Source: Candidatus Limnocylindrales bacterium (lineage in GTDB: Bacteria > Chloroflexota > Limnocylindria > Limnocylindrales > CSP1-4). From it: a stretch of DNA of 25,500 nt. The DNA is taken from contig JAUSJS010000263.1 of the NCBI GenBank assembly GCA_030647575.1, positions 1 to 25,500 of the forward strand. Reading direction: 5' to 3'. Positions 1 to 7,342 of the stretch are shown here, one piece after another. Both the position numbers and the translations under genes were made by a program. Each line of letters starts with the position of its first letter. Position 1 is the first letter of the stretch. The notes under the pieces are model-generated. The model did not search any database. It had not been told where the DNA came from and saw only the letters and a program-made list of their open reading frames with translations.

Positions 1-625
1 TGACGAACAGGATGGTCTTGGCCAGCTCTTCCTGGAGGCGCAGGAACTCGTTCTGGAGACGGTCCCGGACGATCGGATCGACCGCCCCGAACGGCTCGTC
101 CATGAGCATGACCGGCGGGTCAGCGGCAAGTGCTCGCGCGACGCCGACGCGCTGGCGCTCGCCTCCCGATAGCTGGCTCGGATACCGATCGCGGTAGCGC
201 GCCGGATCGAGACCGACGAGCTCCAGGAGCTCCTCGGCCCGTTCGCGCCGTCGCGCGGGTGTCCAGCCGAGCAGGCGGGGAACGACGACCACGTTCTCGC
301 CGATGGTCTGGTGCGGGAAGAGACCCACCTGCTGGATGACGTAGCCGATGCCGCGCCGCAGCTCCGTGACGTCGCGGGTGGCCGTGTCGACGCCCTCGAG
401 CAGGATCCGCCCGCTCGAGGGCTCGATCAGCCGATTGACCATCTTGAGCGAGGTCGTCTTGCCGCAGCCGGACGGACCGACGAGCACGCAGATCTTGCCG
501 GCGGGCACTTGCAGCGACAGCTCGTTGACGGCCCCCGGCGTGCCCTTGGCGGGCGTGTCGTAGTGCTTCGAGACGTGCTCGAAGTCGACCGTCGCCCCGG
601 TGGCGCGCTGGCTCGTGGCACTCAT
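1..625 (-). CDS. Osmoprotectant (glycine betaine/choline-type) ABC transporter ATP-binding protein, partial
   Basis: This is the ATPase subunit of an importer for compatible solutes, expected on the cytoplasmic face of the membrane. Only the first 208 codons are in the window; the C-terminus lies beyond base 1. Seen: Walker A GPSGCGKTT near residue 50, the stretch NRLIEPSSGRI, a Q-loop region IGYVIQQVGLFPHQTIGENV followed by VVPRLLGW, the ABC signature LSGGERQRVGVARALAADP, and Walker B VMLMDEPFGAVDPI. The RLIEPSSG and VIQQVGLFPH...VPRLLGW strings are characteristic of the OpuCA/ProV/OsmV branch rather than of ABC ATPases in general. The permease and binding-protein genes would be expected just outside the window. 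The ATG at 625 is preceded by TAGGGT and six bases with no Shine-Dalgarno sequence, which suggests a leaderless mRNA separate from the upstream oxidoreductase gene 46 bases away. The exact solute cannot be read. Confidence 0.93.
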   Translation of the reverse strand, partial: MSATSQRATGATVDFEHVSKHYDTPAKGTPGAVNELSLQVPAGKICVLVGPSGCGKTTSLKMVNRLIEPSSGRILLEGVDTATRDVTELRRGIGYVIQQVGLFPHQTIGENVVVVPRLLGWTPARRRERAEELLELVGLDPARYRDRYPSQLSGGERQRVGVARALAADPPVMLMDEPFGAVDPIVRDRLQNEFLRLQEELAKTILFV

Positions 626-637
626 CGCCGAACCCTA
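626..637 (-). promoter_or_regulatory. Predicted leaderless -10 element of the ABC ATPase gene
   Basis: On the minus strand TAGGGT (637-632) matches TANNNT and is followed by six bases and then the ATG at 625. There is no purine-rich ribosome site. One of eight such arrangements in the window. Confidence 0.55.
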
Positions 638-671
638 GCCGATGCCCGGTCCACCGGCCAAGTCCCAGAGA

Positions 672-1622
672 TCAGCCCGCGTCCACCAGCGGCTTGACCT
701 CGCCGATGAACCGCTCGAGGCTCTCGACGTCGTACGGTGTGGGCTGCTCCGAGATGACCGTCCGGAAGCCAAGCTCGACGTAGGGGCGGAGCTTGTCGGC
801 GAGCTGTTCCGGGGTGCCGTTCCAGAAGGTGTCGTCGTCGGCGACGTCGGCGAGCGGCGTCCGGTTGTGGGCCATCGCCTCCTTCCAGACCCGATCCGCC
901 TCGGCCTTCGTGTCGCGGATCGTGACCTTCACGCCGAGCGTGAACTCGATCTCGGAGATGTCGCGCCCCACCTCGTCGCAGTGGCGACGCAGCACGTCAA
1001 TCTTGTGGGCCATGACGTCGAGCGGACCCATGGCATTCCACATGTCGGCATAGCGAGCGACCGTCCGGAGCGTCTTCCTCTCGCCGCTTCCACCGATCAT
1101 GATCGGCAGGCGTTTCTGCACAGGCAGCGGCTGGTGGTGCAGGTCGACGAACGTGTAGCGACCGCCGGGCTCGGAGGTCACTGAGCGACCATCGAGGATC
1201 GCGCGCATGGCGGCCACCGATTCATCGAGCCAGTCGAGCCGCTGGCCGAAGCCGCTCCCGAAGTCGATGCCGTGGGCCTGATGCTCCAGGCCCATCCACG
1301 CCCCACCGATCCCCAGGATCGCCCGGCCCCGGCTGATGTGATCGAGCGTGGCGGCGGTCTTGGCGACGAGGCCCGGATTGCGGAACGTGTTGGCCCCGAC
1401 GAGCAGGCCCAGTCTGGTCTTGTCGGTCGCCATTGCCCATGCGGCGAGCGAGGTCCAGCCCTCGAAGATCGGCTGGTACGGATCGCCGAAGATGGCGTAG
1501 AAGTGGTCCCAGGTCCAAAGGTGGTCATAGCCGAGCCGGTCGACCCGCTTCGCTGCATCGAGCGTCTCGTCCCACGTCGCAGTCTGGCTCCACAGCAGGA
1601 TCCCAAGCTTGAGATCGGTCAT
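672..1622 (-). CDS. LLM-class F420-dependent oxidoreductase
   Basis: A 316-aa luciferase-like monooxygenase-fold (TIM barrel) protein, probably using coenzyme F420 or FMN; the substrate is unknown. Seen: an N-terminal strand LKLGILLWSQTATWDE, then GYDHLWTWDHFYA, the TRLGLLVGANTFRNPGLVAK block, DHISRGRAILGIGGAW, and LPIMIGGSGERKTLRTVARYADMWN. These are standard segments of the F420-dependent LLM subfamily. The ATG at 1622 is chosen because GGAGG lies ten bases upstream and the conserved fold begins immediately after it; the longer reading frame back to 1790 adds 56 residues with no family character. About 200 bases separate it from the upstream small gene on the same strand, and the ABC ATPase follows 46 bases downstream. 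An F420 protein implies an F420 biosynthesis pathway elsewhere in the genome, as is common in Chloroflexota and Actinobacteria. Confidence 0.9.
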   Translation of the reverse strand: MTDLKLGILLWSQTATWDETLDAAKRVDRLGYDHLWTWDHFYAIFGDPYQPIFEGWTSLAAWAMATDKTRLGLLVGANTFRNPGLVAKTAATLDHISRGRAILGIGGAWMGLEHQAHGIDFGSGFGQRLDWLDESVAAMRAILDGRSVTSEPGGRYTFVDLHHQPLPVQKRLPIMIGGSGERKTLRTVARYADMWNAMGPLDVMAHKIDVLRRHCDEVGRDISEIEFTLGVKVTIRDTKAEADRVWKEAMAHNRTPLADVADDDTFWNGTPEQLADKLRPYVELGFRTVISEQPTPYDVESLERFIGEVKPLVDAG

Positions 1623-1822
1623 CGAATCAGGGCCTCCGGAAGTTGGTGGATGGCCCTGAGTGTAGAGGCGGACCTGGCCGCGCAGGAGACGGCGCTGCCA
1701 GGCCGGGTCGACGGTCGCCAGCGTTCGCGGATTGACAAATGGCCGCCCCGCGATGTTAGGCCAGCCCTCCGCTCCATCCAGGTCCCGCATTGGGCAACCG
1801 CCGGTCCCCGACGCCGCGCGGC
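1623..1822. other. Intergenic region, no gene seen
   Basis: Two hundred bases between two minus-strand genes. It holds the Shine-Dalgarno sequence of the oxidoreductase. A minus-strand TAACAT near 1756 could be a -10 element with a leader of over 100 bases, but no convincing -35 accompanies it. No hairpin terminator with a T-run is visible. Confidence 0.4.
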
Positions 1823-2101
1823 TCAGGCTCGATCGAGCTCCCGGTCGATGGCGCGAAGGATGAAGCGAGCCGCTTCCGCGCTTTTGCCGCCCAGTTTCTG
1901 GTCGTCGTCCTGCTCGAGGGCACGCATCAGATCACCGAGAAAGAGACCCAGCGATGGTGTTCGCTCGAGTGAGTCGTCGGCGAACGCGGCATCGAGGCGC
2001 GCCACAGCCGCCCTGGCGTTGTCGACCGTGTGGCCCTTGGCCGCGATCAGCTCGCGGATCTCGGCTCGGGCCGCGGTTGCGGCCGCGCTCTCGGTCGTCA
2101 T
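1823..2101 (-). CDS. Hypothetical protein, 92 aa
   Basis: A small, probably cytoplasmic, largely alpha-helical protein that I do not recognise. It is rich in Ala, Arg, Asp and Glu, has no membrane segment, and contains a central stretch LGLFLGDLMRALEQDDDQKLGGKSAEAARFILRAIDRELD suggesting helices with acidic and basic faces. The ATG at 2101 is preferred over an in-frame GTG at 2107 because GGGAGG sits five bases before it and because its ATGA overlaps the TGA stop of the acetyltransferase gene. That overlap indicates translational coupling, so the two products are probably made together. The function cannot be inferred beyond a possible link to the acetyltransferase. Confidence 0.75.
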   Translation of the reverse strand: MTTESAAATAARAEIRELIAAKGHTVDNARAAVARLDAAFADDSLERTPSLGLFLGDLMRALEQDDDQKLGGKSAEAARFILRAIDRELDRA

Positions 2102-2814
2102 CGCCACCTCCCGAGGCGGTGTCGCGGATCGTCGGCCGTGCCGACCCGTACCGCTTCGCCCTCACGGTCCCCGCCCGACGCAGCCAGCGCGGCCGGCGCG
2201 GATTCGCCCGCCCCCAGGCCATCTCGTCCCTCACCGGCCTCCCTTGCCCGCATCCGGCGCCAGTCCGACTCGAGGATGCTCATCGCCAGCTCGTCCCACC
2301 AGCGGCCGTCGCGCCAGATCGATTCACGCGACCGGCCCTCCACGACGAAGCCGCAGCGCCGGTAGGCGCGGATGGCACGGTCGTTGAACTCGAACACGAA
2401 GAGCGCGATGCGATGGAGACCCAGAGTGCCGAAGGCGTGGTCGACCATCAGCTTCGTCGCCTCTGTGCCATACCCTCGGCCCCAGGCGTCCGACTCACCG
2501 ATCGTGATGTGATAGAGCGCCGAGCCGTTGTCGCCGTCGAGCTGGCTGAAGGCACAGGTCCCGATCAGCCGGCCTGTCAAGCGTTCATGGACGGCCATTG
2601 CCAGGGCATCCGGGCCGACGACCCGGGCCGCGAAGAATCGCTCGATCTCCTCGGGACGCATCGGCATCTGCTGATAGCGTGCCAGCCGGGCGATCTCCGG
2701 GTCCGCATACCAGCGCCGGAACGCCGCCACGTTCTGCGGGGCGTGCCGTCGCAGGGTTACCAGCCTGCCGGTCAGGACCTCGGGGAACCAGTTCCGCGGC
2801 GCCATTTCCGGCAC
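2098..2814 (-). CDS. GNAT-family N-acetyltransferase (RimJ/RimL-like)
   Basis: Transfers an acetyl group from acetyl-CoA to an amine; the acceptor is unknown. The RimL/SpeG-like (Acetyltransf_3) layout is clear: GRLVTLRRHAPQNVAAFRRWYADPEI near the N-terminus, the acetyl-CoA pyrophosphate-binding loop WGRGYGTEA at residues 111-119, then LGLHRIALFVFEFNDRAIRAYRRCGF and VVEGRSRES, the typical closing strand. After about residue 185 comes a 50-residue Gly/Ala/Arg-rich tail, longer than the family needs and probably disordered. The start is uncertain. The GTG at 2814 has GAGGA nine bases upstream, while the ATG at 2805 has no ribosome site; the longer form is given. The ligase gene diverges only 17 bases away, so the promoter of this gene probably lies inside the ligase coding sequence. 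Its stop overlaps the start of the 92-aa gene. Confidence 0.9.
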   Translation of the reverse strand: MPEMAPRNWFPEVLTGRLVTLRRHAPQNVAAFRRWYADPEIARLARYQQMPMRPEEIERFFAARVVGPDALAMAVHERLTGRLIGTCAFSQLDGDNGSALYHITIGESDAWGRGYGTEATKLMVDHAFGTLGLHRIALFVFEFNDRAIRAYRRCGFVVEGRSRESIWRDGRWWDELAMSILESDWRRMRAREAGEGRDGLGAGESAPAALAASGGDREGEAVRVGTADDPRHRLGRWR

Positions 2815-2818
2815 GGTA

Positions 2819-2831
2819 TACCATCCTCGCC
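2819..2831 (+). promoter_or_regulatory. Predicted leaderless -10 element of the DNA ligase gene
   Basis: TACCAT (2819-2824) matches TANNNT, with seven bases to the ATG at 2832 and no Shine-Dalgarno sequence. It lies in the palindrome GGTATACC between the divergent acetyltransferase and ligase genes. Confidence 0.5.
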
Positions 2832-4547
2832 ATGCGTCGCTGGAGCGAGTTGGCCGAGCGCCTCGCGGCGACGACCAGGACGTCCGAGAAGACGGCCCTC
2901 CTCGCGGACTATCTGCGGACGTTGACCCCCGATGAACTGCCGACCGCGGCCATCTTCCTGACGGGTCGTCCGTTTGCGGAGGCCGATCAGCGGGCCGCCG
3001 GGCTCGGCTGGTCGGCCATCGCCTCGACGGTCACGGATCTGGCCGGTGTCTCGCGCTCGGCGATCGGCGAGGCCTACGACCGCTCATCCGATCTGGGCAT
3101 GGCCGTCGCCGACGTGCTGACGGCGGCCGGCCAATCCCCTCCGCCCGAGGTGAGCCCGACCCTCCCAGATGTGGCCGAGGCTTTCGCCGCGATCGAGGCC
3201 GTTTCCGGGTCTGCCCGAAAGTCGACCATCCTGCGGGGCCTGCTCGAACGCTCCGACCCGCTCACGGCGAAATACCTGGTCAAGATTCTCGGTGGAGACC
3301 TGCGGATCGGGCTGCGCGAGGGACTCGTGGACGCGGCGATCGCCCGTGCTTTCGACCGCCCGCTCGACGACGTCAAGTGGGCCGGCATGCTCGTCGGCGA
3401 TACCGGGCAACTGGCGGCGCTGGCCCGTGACGACGCCCTGGCCAGCGCCTCGCTGGCACTCTTCCACCCACTCAAGTTCATGCTCGCGTCGCCGGCGGAA
3501 GACGCCGCCGAGATCATCGCCCGCCTGGGTCCCGAGGTCTGGGTGGAAGACAAGTACGACGGGATCAGGGCGCAGCTCCACAAGCAGGGCGATGCGGTCA
3601 GGATCTACTCGCGCGACCTCCACGACATCAGCACGGGGTATCCCGAGATCGTGGAAGCGGCCGAGGTGCTCGGCTGGGACGGCATCCTCGACGGGGAGAT
3701 CCTTGGCTGGCGGGACGGCATGGTCCTGCCGTTCATCGCCCTCCAGGGGCGGCTCGGTCGCAAGGCGCCATCCGAGGCCATCCGAGCCGAGGTCCCGGTC
3801 ATCTACGTCGCCTTCGATGCGCTGGCCCTCGGTCCGGGTGACGGCGCGCCGATTGAGGCCCTCCTGCGTGCGCCCCTGCGCGAGCGCCGTGCCCGGTTGG
3901 ATGCGCTGAATCTCCCGGTCGCCATCAACGGCGGACGGTTCGCCCGGTCGCACCTGGCCGTCGCCGCCGACGACGATGCGCTGGAGGCCGCCTTCCTCGA
4001 CGCCCGGGCGCGACGAAACGAGGGCCTGATGGTCAAGGACCCTAACAGCGTCTACGTCCCCGGCCGGCGAGGACTCGGCTGGCTGAAGATGAAGAAGGCC
4101 CTTGCGACCATCGATTGCGTCGTTGTCGGCGTCGAGGTCGGGCACGGCAAGCGACACGGCGTCCTGAGCGACTACACCTTCGCGATCCGGGACACGGCCG
4201 CCGATCGCCTGGTCAACATCGGCAAGGCCTACAGCGGGTTGACCGACGCCGAGATCGCGGAGATGACCCGCTGGTTCGAGCAGCACACCATCGCCCGCTT
4301 CGGGCGCTATCGACAGGTCGAGCCCACGGTCGTCGTCGAGATCGCGTTCGACGTCATCGTCCGCTCACAGCGTCACGCCTCCGGCTTCTCGCTCCGCTTC
4401 CCGCGGATCGTCCGCCTTCGACCGGACAAGACCGCCGACGAGATCGACACGGTCGCCACCGTCACCGCCCTGTACGAAGGCCTTCAGCACGGGGCCGAGC
4501 ATCTGGTGACGGCGGGCGCCAGACCGGCGGCGCCGCGGAACGATTGA
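2832..4547 (+). CDS. lig: ATP-dependent DNA ligase
   Basis: Seals nicks in duplex DNA through an enzyme-AMP intermediate, probably for repair alongside the NAD-dependent replicative ligase expected elsewhere in the genome. The 571-aa product has the three-part layout of archaeal/LigB-type enzymes: an N-terminal helical DNA-binding domain (about 1-200), an adenylation domain, and an OB-fold domain. Seen: the nucleotidyl lysine in EDKYDGIRAQ (K241), motif Ia RIYSRDLHDIS, motif III ILDGEILGW, motif IIIa VIYVAFDAL, motif IV EGLMVKDP, motif V LGWLKMKK, and the OB-fold strand DCVVVGVEVGHGKR. All catalytic motifs look intact. The start at 2832 is chosen because the family N-terminus (RRWSELAERLA) begins there and a TANNNT element lies seven bases upstream; the open frame reaching back to 2598 runs antisense to the acetyltransferase. 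No Ku, primase or phosphoesterase gene of an end-joining operon lies next to it. Confidence 0.96.
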   Translation: MRRWSELAERLAATTRTSEKTALLADYLRTLTPDELPTAAIFLTGRPFAEADQRAAGLGWSAIASTVTDLAGVSRSAIGEAYDRSSDLGMAVADVLTAAGQSPPPEVSPTLPDVAEAFAAIEAVSGSARKSTILRGLLERSDPLTAKYLVKILGGDLRIGLREGLVDAAIARAFDRPLDDVKWAGMLVGDTGQLAALARDDALASASLALFHPLKFMLASPAEDAAEIIARLGPEVWVEDKYDGIRAQLHKQGDAVRIYSRDLHDISTGYPEIVEAAEVLGWDGILDGEILGWRDGMVLPFIALQGRLGRKAPSEAIRAEVPVIYVAFDALALGPGDGAPIEALLRAPLRERRARLDALNLPVAINGGRFARSHLAVAADDDALEAAFLDARARRNEGLMVKDPNSVYVPGRRGLGWLKMKKALATIDCVVVGVEVGHGKRHGVLSDYTFAIRDTAADRLVNIGKAYSGLTDAEIAEMTRWFEQHTIARFGRYRQVEPTVVVEIAFDVIVRSQRHASGFSLRFPRIVRLRPDKTADEIDTVATVTALYEGLQHGAEHLVTAGARPAAPRND

Positions 4548-4572
4548 GGCTTCCCAGGCCGCTGCGGCCGGG

Positions 4573-4584
4573 TATGCTTGGCGC
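4573..4584 (+). promoter_or_regulatory. Predicted leaderless -10 element of the 215-aa unknown gene
   Basis: TATGCT (4573-4578), then six bases to a GTG start at 4585; no Shine-Dalgarno sequence. It sits in the 37-base gap after the ligase stop codon, so this gene probably has its own promoter. Confidence 0.5.
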
Positions 4585-5232
4585 GTGTTCTCTGGTATCG
4601 GGGGCGAGTCGCGAGCCGCCTCCATCACGCTGGTCACCGATGCGTTCGTCGTGCGCGGCACGATCCTTACCCGCCACCGCCGGATCACCGACATGCTCAA
4701 CACGGCCGAGCACGAATTCCTGGTCCTCGAGCAGGCCACGTTCGACGAGTTCGGCTCGACGGGGGTGGCCATCCAGACCGATTTCGCCCAGGTGAACCTG
4801 GGGGCCGTGCTGTTCGGGGTTGCCGATGAGCCGGTCGAGGTGACCCAGGAGCTGCGAGTTCCCAAGGTCTCGGAGCGAGCGCTCATCTCCGTCCCGCCCT
4901 TCACCGTCACGGGCCACATCCACCTGATGCCCGGGCGCGACCTGCACCAGGCGCTCGACGAGCTGATGGGCCGGTTCATCCCGGTCACCGACGCGGTCTA
5001 CTGGTCGGACCGGGTCGGCGAAGCGCGGACCAATGCACTGATCGTGGCCGTCAATCACAACCGCGCCCAGATCCTGGCGCCGCACCGTGAGGTCGACCCG
5101 TGGGCCGGCCTTGACCGCTCCGGCGAGAGCGCCACGTCCTCCGGCACCTCCGCCGGCGCAGCCCCCGGCGGCGGGATGCCGGCAGCGCCACCGGCGGACC
5201 CGGCCTGGCCGGAGATCGACCGCCCCAGCTGA
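4585..5232 (+). CDS. Conserved-looking hypothetical protein, 215 aa
   Basis: I do not recognise a named family with confidence. Residues 10-165 look like a compact, beta-rich cytoplasmic domain: alternating strands such as SITLVTDAFVVRGTIL, then RITDMLNTAEHEFLVLEQATFDEF, then a second half RALISVPPFTVTGHIHLMPG followed by LHQALDELMGRFIPVTDAVYW. The two halves look alike, each with a strand pair ending in VRGTIL / VTGHIHL and then a helix beginning RITDML or LHQALDEL, so an internal duplication is plausible. The final 45 residues are a Ser/Gly/Pro/Ala-rich tail, probably disordered. No signal peptide, membrane segment or catalytic motif is visible. The start is GTG at 4585, supported by the TATGCT element six bases upstream. 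It lies 37 bases after the ligase on the same strand and ends ten bases before the convergent sulfurtransferase. Confidence 0.82.
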   Translation: MFSGIGGESRAASITLVTDAFVVRGTILTRHRRITDMLNTAEHEFLVLEQATFDEFGSTGVAIQTDFAQVNLGAVLFGVADEPVEVTQELRVPKVSERALISVPPFTVTGHIHLMPGRDLHQALDELMGRFIPVTDAVYWSDRVGEARTNALIVAVNHNRAQILAPHREVDPWAGLDRSGESATSSGTSAGAAPGGGMPAAPPADPAWPEIDRPS

Positions 5233-5242
5233 CGGCTCGCGG

Positions 5243-6085
5243 CTAGCGATCGACCGGCAGATCGAGCCGGTTGCCCCATTCCGCCCAGCCGCCGTCGTAG
5301 ACCGCGACGTCGTCGTGGCCGAGGAGGGTCAGCACGAACGCGAGCTTCGCGGCGGCCACTCCGGAGCCGTCATAGCAGACCATCCGGCGCCCGCGACTGA
5401 CGTTCCCGGCGTGGAGCAACGCGCGAAGCCGGGCCCCATCGCGTAGCCGCTGGCTACCAGGTTCGCTGGTCGCCCCAACCGGGACGTTGAGGGCTCCCGG
5501 GATGTGCCCGAGCCGCTTCGTGTTGCCCTCGAACCCCTTGTACTCCGACGGGGCCCGGGCGTCGAGCAGGGTGACGTCGGGCGCTCCCAGCAGGCCCCGC
5601 ACGTCCGCCGTGGTGAGCCGCGTCCGGTTCGGCCCTCGAACGGTGAACCCGGAGGGAATCGGTGTGGCCTCGGCGTTCGAGATGGGCCGGCCCTCGCTGA
5701 CCCAGGTCGGGTACCCGCCGTCGAGGATCCGAACTGATTCGAGGCCGTAGGTCCGCAGGCTCCACCAGGCGCGCGCCGCGAAGACGGATTGGGAATCGTC
5801 GTAAAGCACGACCGTCGTCCCATCCGAGATCCCCGCCCGTTCGGCGACGGCGGCAATCTGCTCCGGGTTGGCGAGCACGATCGCCTCGCCGCCGGCGGCG
5901 TCCTCGGTCAGGTCGGTCCGCCAATCGATCGGCACGGCACCAGGGATGTGGCCGACGGCATAGACCGCGTGCGCGCTGCCATCGGGCCGCCAGCGCAGGT
6001 CGAGGACCCGAAGTCCAGGCCGCCCGAGCTGTTCGGCCAGCCACTCCGTCGTTGCCAGGATCTCTGGTCGGGCCAAGCCTGTCAT
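5243..6085 (-). CDS. Two-domain sulfurtransferase (rhodanese/3-mercaptopyruvate type), catalytic Cys apparently replaced
   Basis: The 280-aa product has tandem rhodanese domains, the size and layout of thiosulfate or 3-mercaptopyruvate sulfurtransferases, which move sulfane sulfur to thiol acceptors in the cytoplasm. Domain 1 (about 10-130) has RVLDLRW, GHIPGAVPIDW, TTVVLYDDS and RILDGGYPTW. Domain 2 (about 155-280) has VTLLDARAPSEYKG, LGHIPGALNVPVG and VYDGGWAEWG. In the active-site loop, where the family reads Y-C-G-S-G-V, this protein reads C237-Y238-D239-G-S-G-V. The catalytic cysteine position is therefore aspartate and the only nearby cysteine is two residues early. Activity is thus uncertain. 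The start ATG at 6085 is chosen because a TATGAT -10 lies seven bases before it; an in-frame ATG at 6097 lies inside that element. It diverges from the class-V aminotransferase with only 18 bases between the starts. Confidence 0.9.
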   Translation of the reverse strand: MTGLARPEILATTEWLAEQLGRPGLRVLDLRWRPDGSAHAVYAVGHIPGAVPIDWRTDLTEDAAGGEAIVLANPEQIAAVAERAGISDGTTVVLYDDSQSVFAARAWWSLRTYGLESVRILDGGYPTWVSEGRPISNAEATPIPSGFTVRGPNRTRLTTADVRGLLGAPDVTLLDARAPSEYKGFEGNTKRLGHIPGALNVPVGATSEPGSQRLRDGARLRALLHAGNVSRGRRMVCYDGSGVAAAKLAFVLTLLGHDDVAVYDGGWAEWGNRLDLPVDR

Positions 6086-6098
6086 CGCCGGTATCATA
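6086..6098 (-). promoter_or_regulatory. Predicted leaderless -10 element of the sulfurtransferase gene
   Basis: Minus-strand TATGAT (6098-6093), one base from the TATAAT consensus, is followed by seven bases and the ATG at 6085. It overlaps, on the opposite strand, the TATCAT of the divergent aminotransferase. Confidence 0.6.
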
Positions 6099-6103
6099 CG
6101 GCC
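6092..6103 (+). promoter_or_regulatory. Predicted leaderless -10 element of the aminotransferase gene
   Basis: TATCAT (6092-6097) then six bases to GTG at 6104, with no Shine-Dalgarno sequence. Five of the six bases are shared with the -10 of the divergent sulfurtransferase gene. Confidence 0.6.
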
Positions 6104-7342
6104 GTGGTCGCCCCGTTCCTGCCTGACGCGGAGAAGCTCGCGGCCATCCGAGAGGCGCTGCCGGCCCTTTCCGCTGGCATCTACCTCAACACCGGATCGG
6201 TCGGCCCGCTTCCGGCAGAGACCGCAGCCGCCATGGCGGAGATGGCGGTCTGGGAGCGCGACGTCGGGCGAGCCCATGTCGACGTCTACGAGGAGACCCT
6301 CGTCCGGATGGCCGAGGCGCGAGCGGCAGTCGCTGCGGTGGTCGGGACGGACGTCTCAGCCGTCGGCCTGACCCATTCCACGACCGACGCCATGAACGCA
6401 GGAACGCTTGCTCTCGACTGGCGCTCCGGCGGTCGGATCGTCACCACCCGCTCCGAGCATGCCGGTGGGCTGGGCCCGTTGCATGCCCTGCGAGTTCGAG
6501 GAGGCGTCGAGGTCGTCTTCGTGGACGCCGGCGCCGATGGGGACGATGCCCGGACGCTGGCCGCGTTCGACGCGGCGATCACCTCAGGCACGCGGCTCGT
6601 CTCGCTGTCGCACGTCCTCTGGACGACCGGCGCGGTCATGCCGGTGGCCGCGATTGCCGAGCTGGCGCACGATCGCGGCGCCCTGCTCATCGTCGATGGG
6701 GCCCAGGCGGCGGGCGCGATCCCATTCCGCTTCGATGAGCTGGGGGCGGACCTCTATGCCGTTCCGGCCCAGAAGTGGCTGCTCGGCCCCGAGGGGATGG
6801 GCGCGCTCGTGGTCGCGCCGTCGGTCCTGGATCGCCTGACTCCCGCGCTGGGTGGCTGGTTCAGCTTCGAGCGCGTCGACAGCGCCGGCGAGGCGGTCTG
6901 GTGGACGGACGCCCGCCGTTTCGAATCATCCAACTTCCATCGCCCGTCGATCGTCGGGATGGCGCGCTCCCTCGGCTGGTTGTCGATGTACGTCGGCCTC
7001 GACTACATCCACCGCAGTGGGACGGCGCGGGCGCTGGCCGCGGCGCGGCGTCTGGCGGCGATCGAGGGAGTGACCGTGCTCACGCCGACCGACCGGATGG
7101 GCACCCTGGTGACATTCCGGATTGTGGGCTGGCCGGCGCAGGCCGCGCTCGACGAGCTCGGCGCCAGGGTCTTCGCGATCGCGCGGACGATTCCCGGCCT
7201 GGACGCGTTGCGCATCAGCGTCGGGTTCTTCAATTCCGACGAGGAGCTGGAGCAGCTGGCGGGCGCCGTCGAGCTGCTGGCGGCACACACGCCGGAAACC
7301 CTGCCACCGCGCCGCCTCCTCACGATCCTGAACGACAGGTGA
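6104..7342 (+). CDS. Class-V aminotransferase (PLP enzyme, cysteine desulfurase/epimerase-like)
   Basis: A 412-aa PLP-dependent enzyme of the aminotransferase class V group, which includes cysteine desulfurases, isopenicillin-N-epimerase-like enzymes and EgtE-type lyases. Seen: IYLNTGSVGPLP near the N-terminus, GLTHSTTDAMNAGTLAL (cofactor phosphate region), LVSLSHVLWTTGAVMPV, the cofactor-ring aspartate in LLIVDGAQAAGAI (D198), and the Schiff-base lysine in PAQKWLLGPEGMGAL (K224). The cysteine-bearing loop of true IscS/SufS enzymes is not recognisable, so the substrate is uncertain. The GTG at 6104 is chosen because TATCAT lies six bases upstream. Its divergent partner is a sulfurtransferase-like gene, so a shared role in sulfur handling is plausible but inferred. 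Its TGA overlaps the GTG of the next gene (GTGA), which indicates translational coupling. Confidence 0.91.
   Translation: MVAPFLPDAEKLAAIREALPALSAGIYLNTGSVGPLPAETAAAMAEMAVWERDVGRAHVDVYEETLVRMAEARAAVAAVVGTDVSAVGLTHSTTDAMNAGTLALDWRSGGRIVTTRSEHAGGLGPLHALRVRGGVEVVFVDAGADGDDARTLAAFDAAITSGTRLVSLSHVLWTTGAVMPVAAIAELAHDRGALLIVDGAQAAGAIPFRFDELGADLYAVPAQKWLLGPEGMGALVVAPSVLDRLTPALGGWFSFERVDSAGEAVWWTDARRFESSNFHRPSIVGMARSLGWLSMYVGLDYIHRSGTARALAAARRLAAIEGVTVLTPTDRMGTLVTFRIVGWPAQAALDELGARVFAIARTIPGLDALRISVGFFNSDEELEQLAGAVELLAAHTPETLPPRRLLTILNDR

Noticed and set aside
1272..2387. 371-aa plus-strand frame across two minus-strand genes
   Set aside because: Covers the oxidoreductase, the intergenic gap and part of the GNAT gene in antisense; no domain.
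3084..4286. 400-aa frame antisense to the ligase
   Set aside because: The sense frame has every ligase motif; the antisense frame only reflects G/C-rich third positions and shows no domain.
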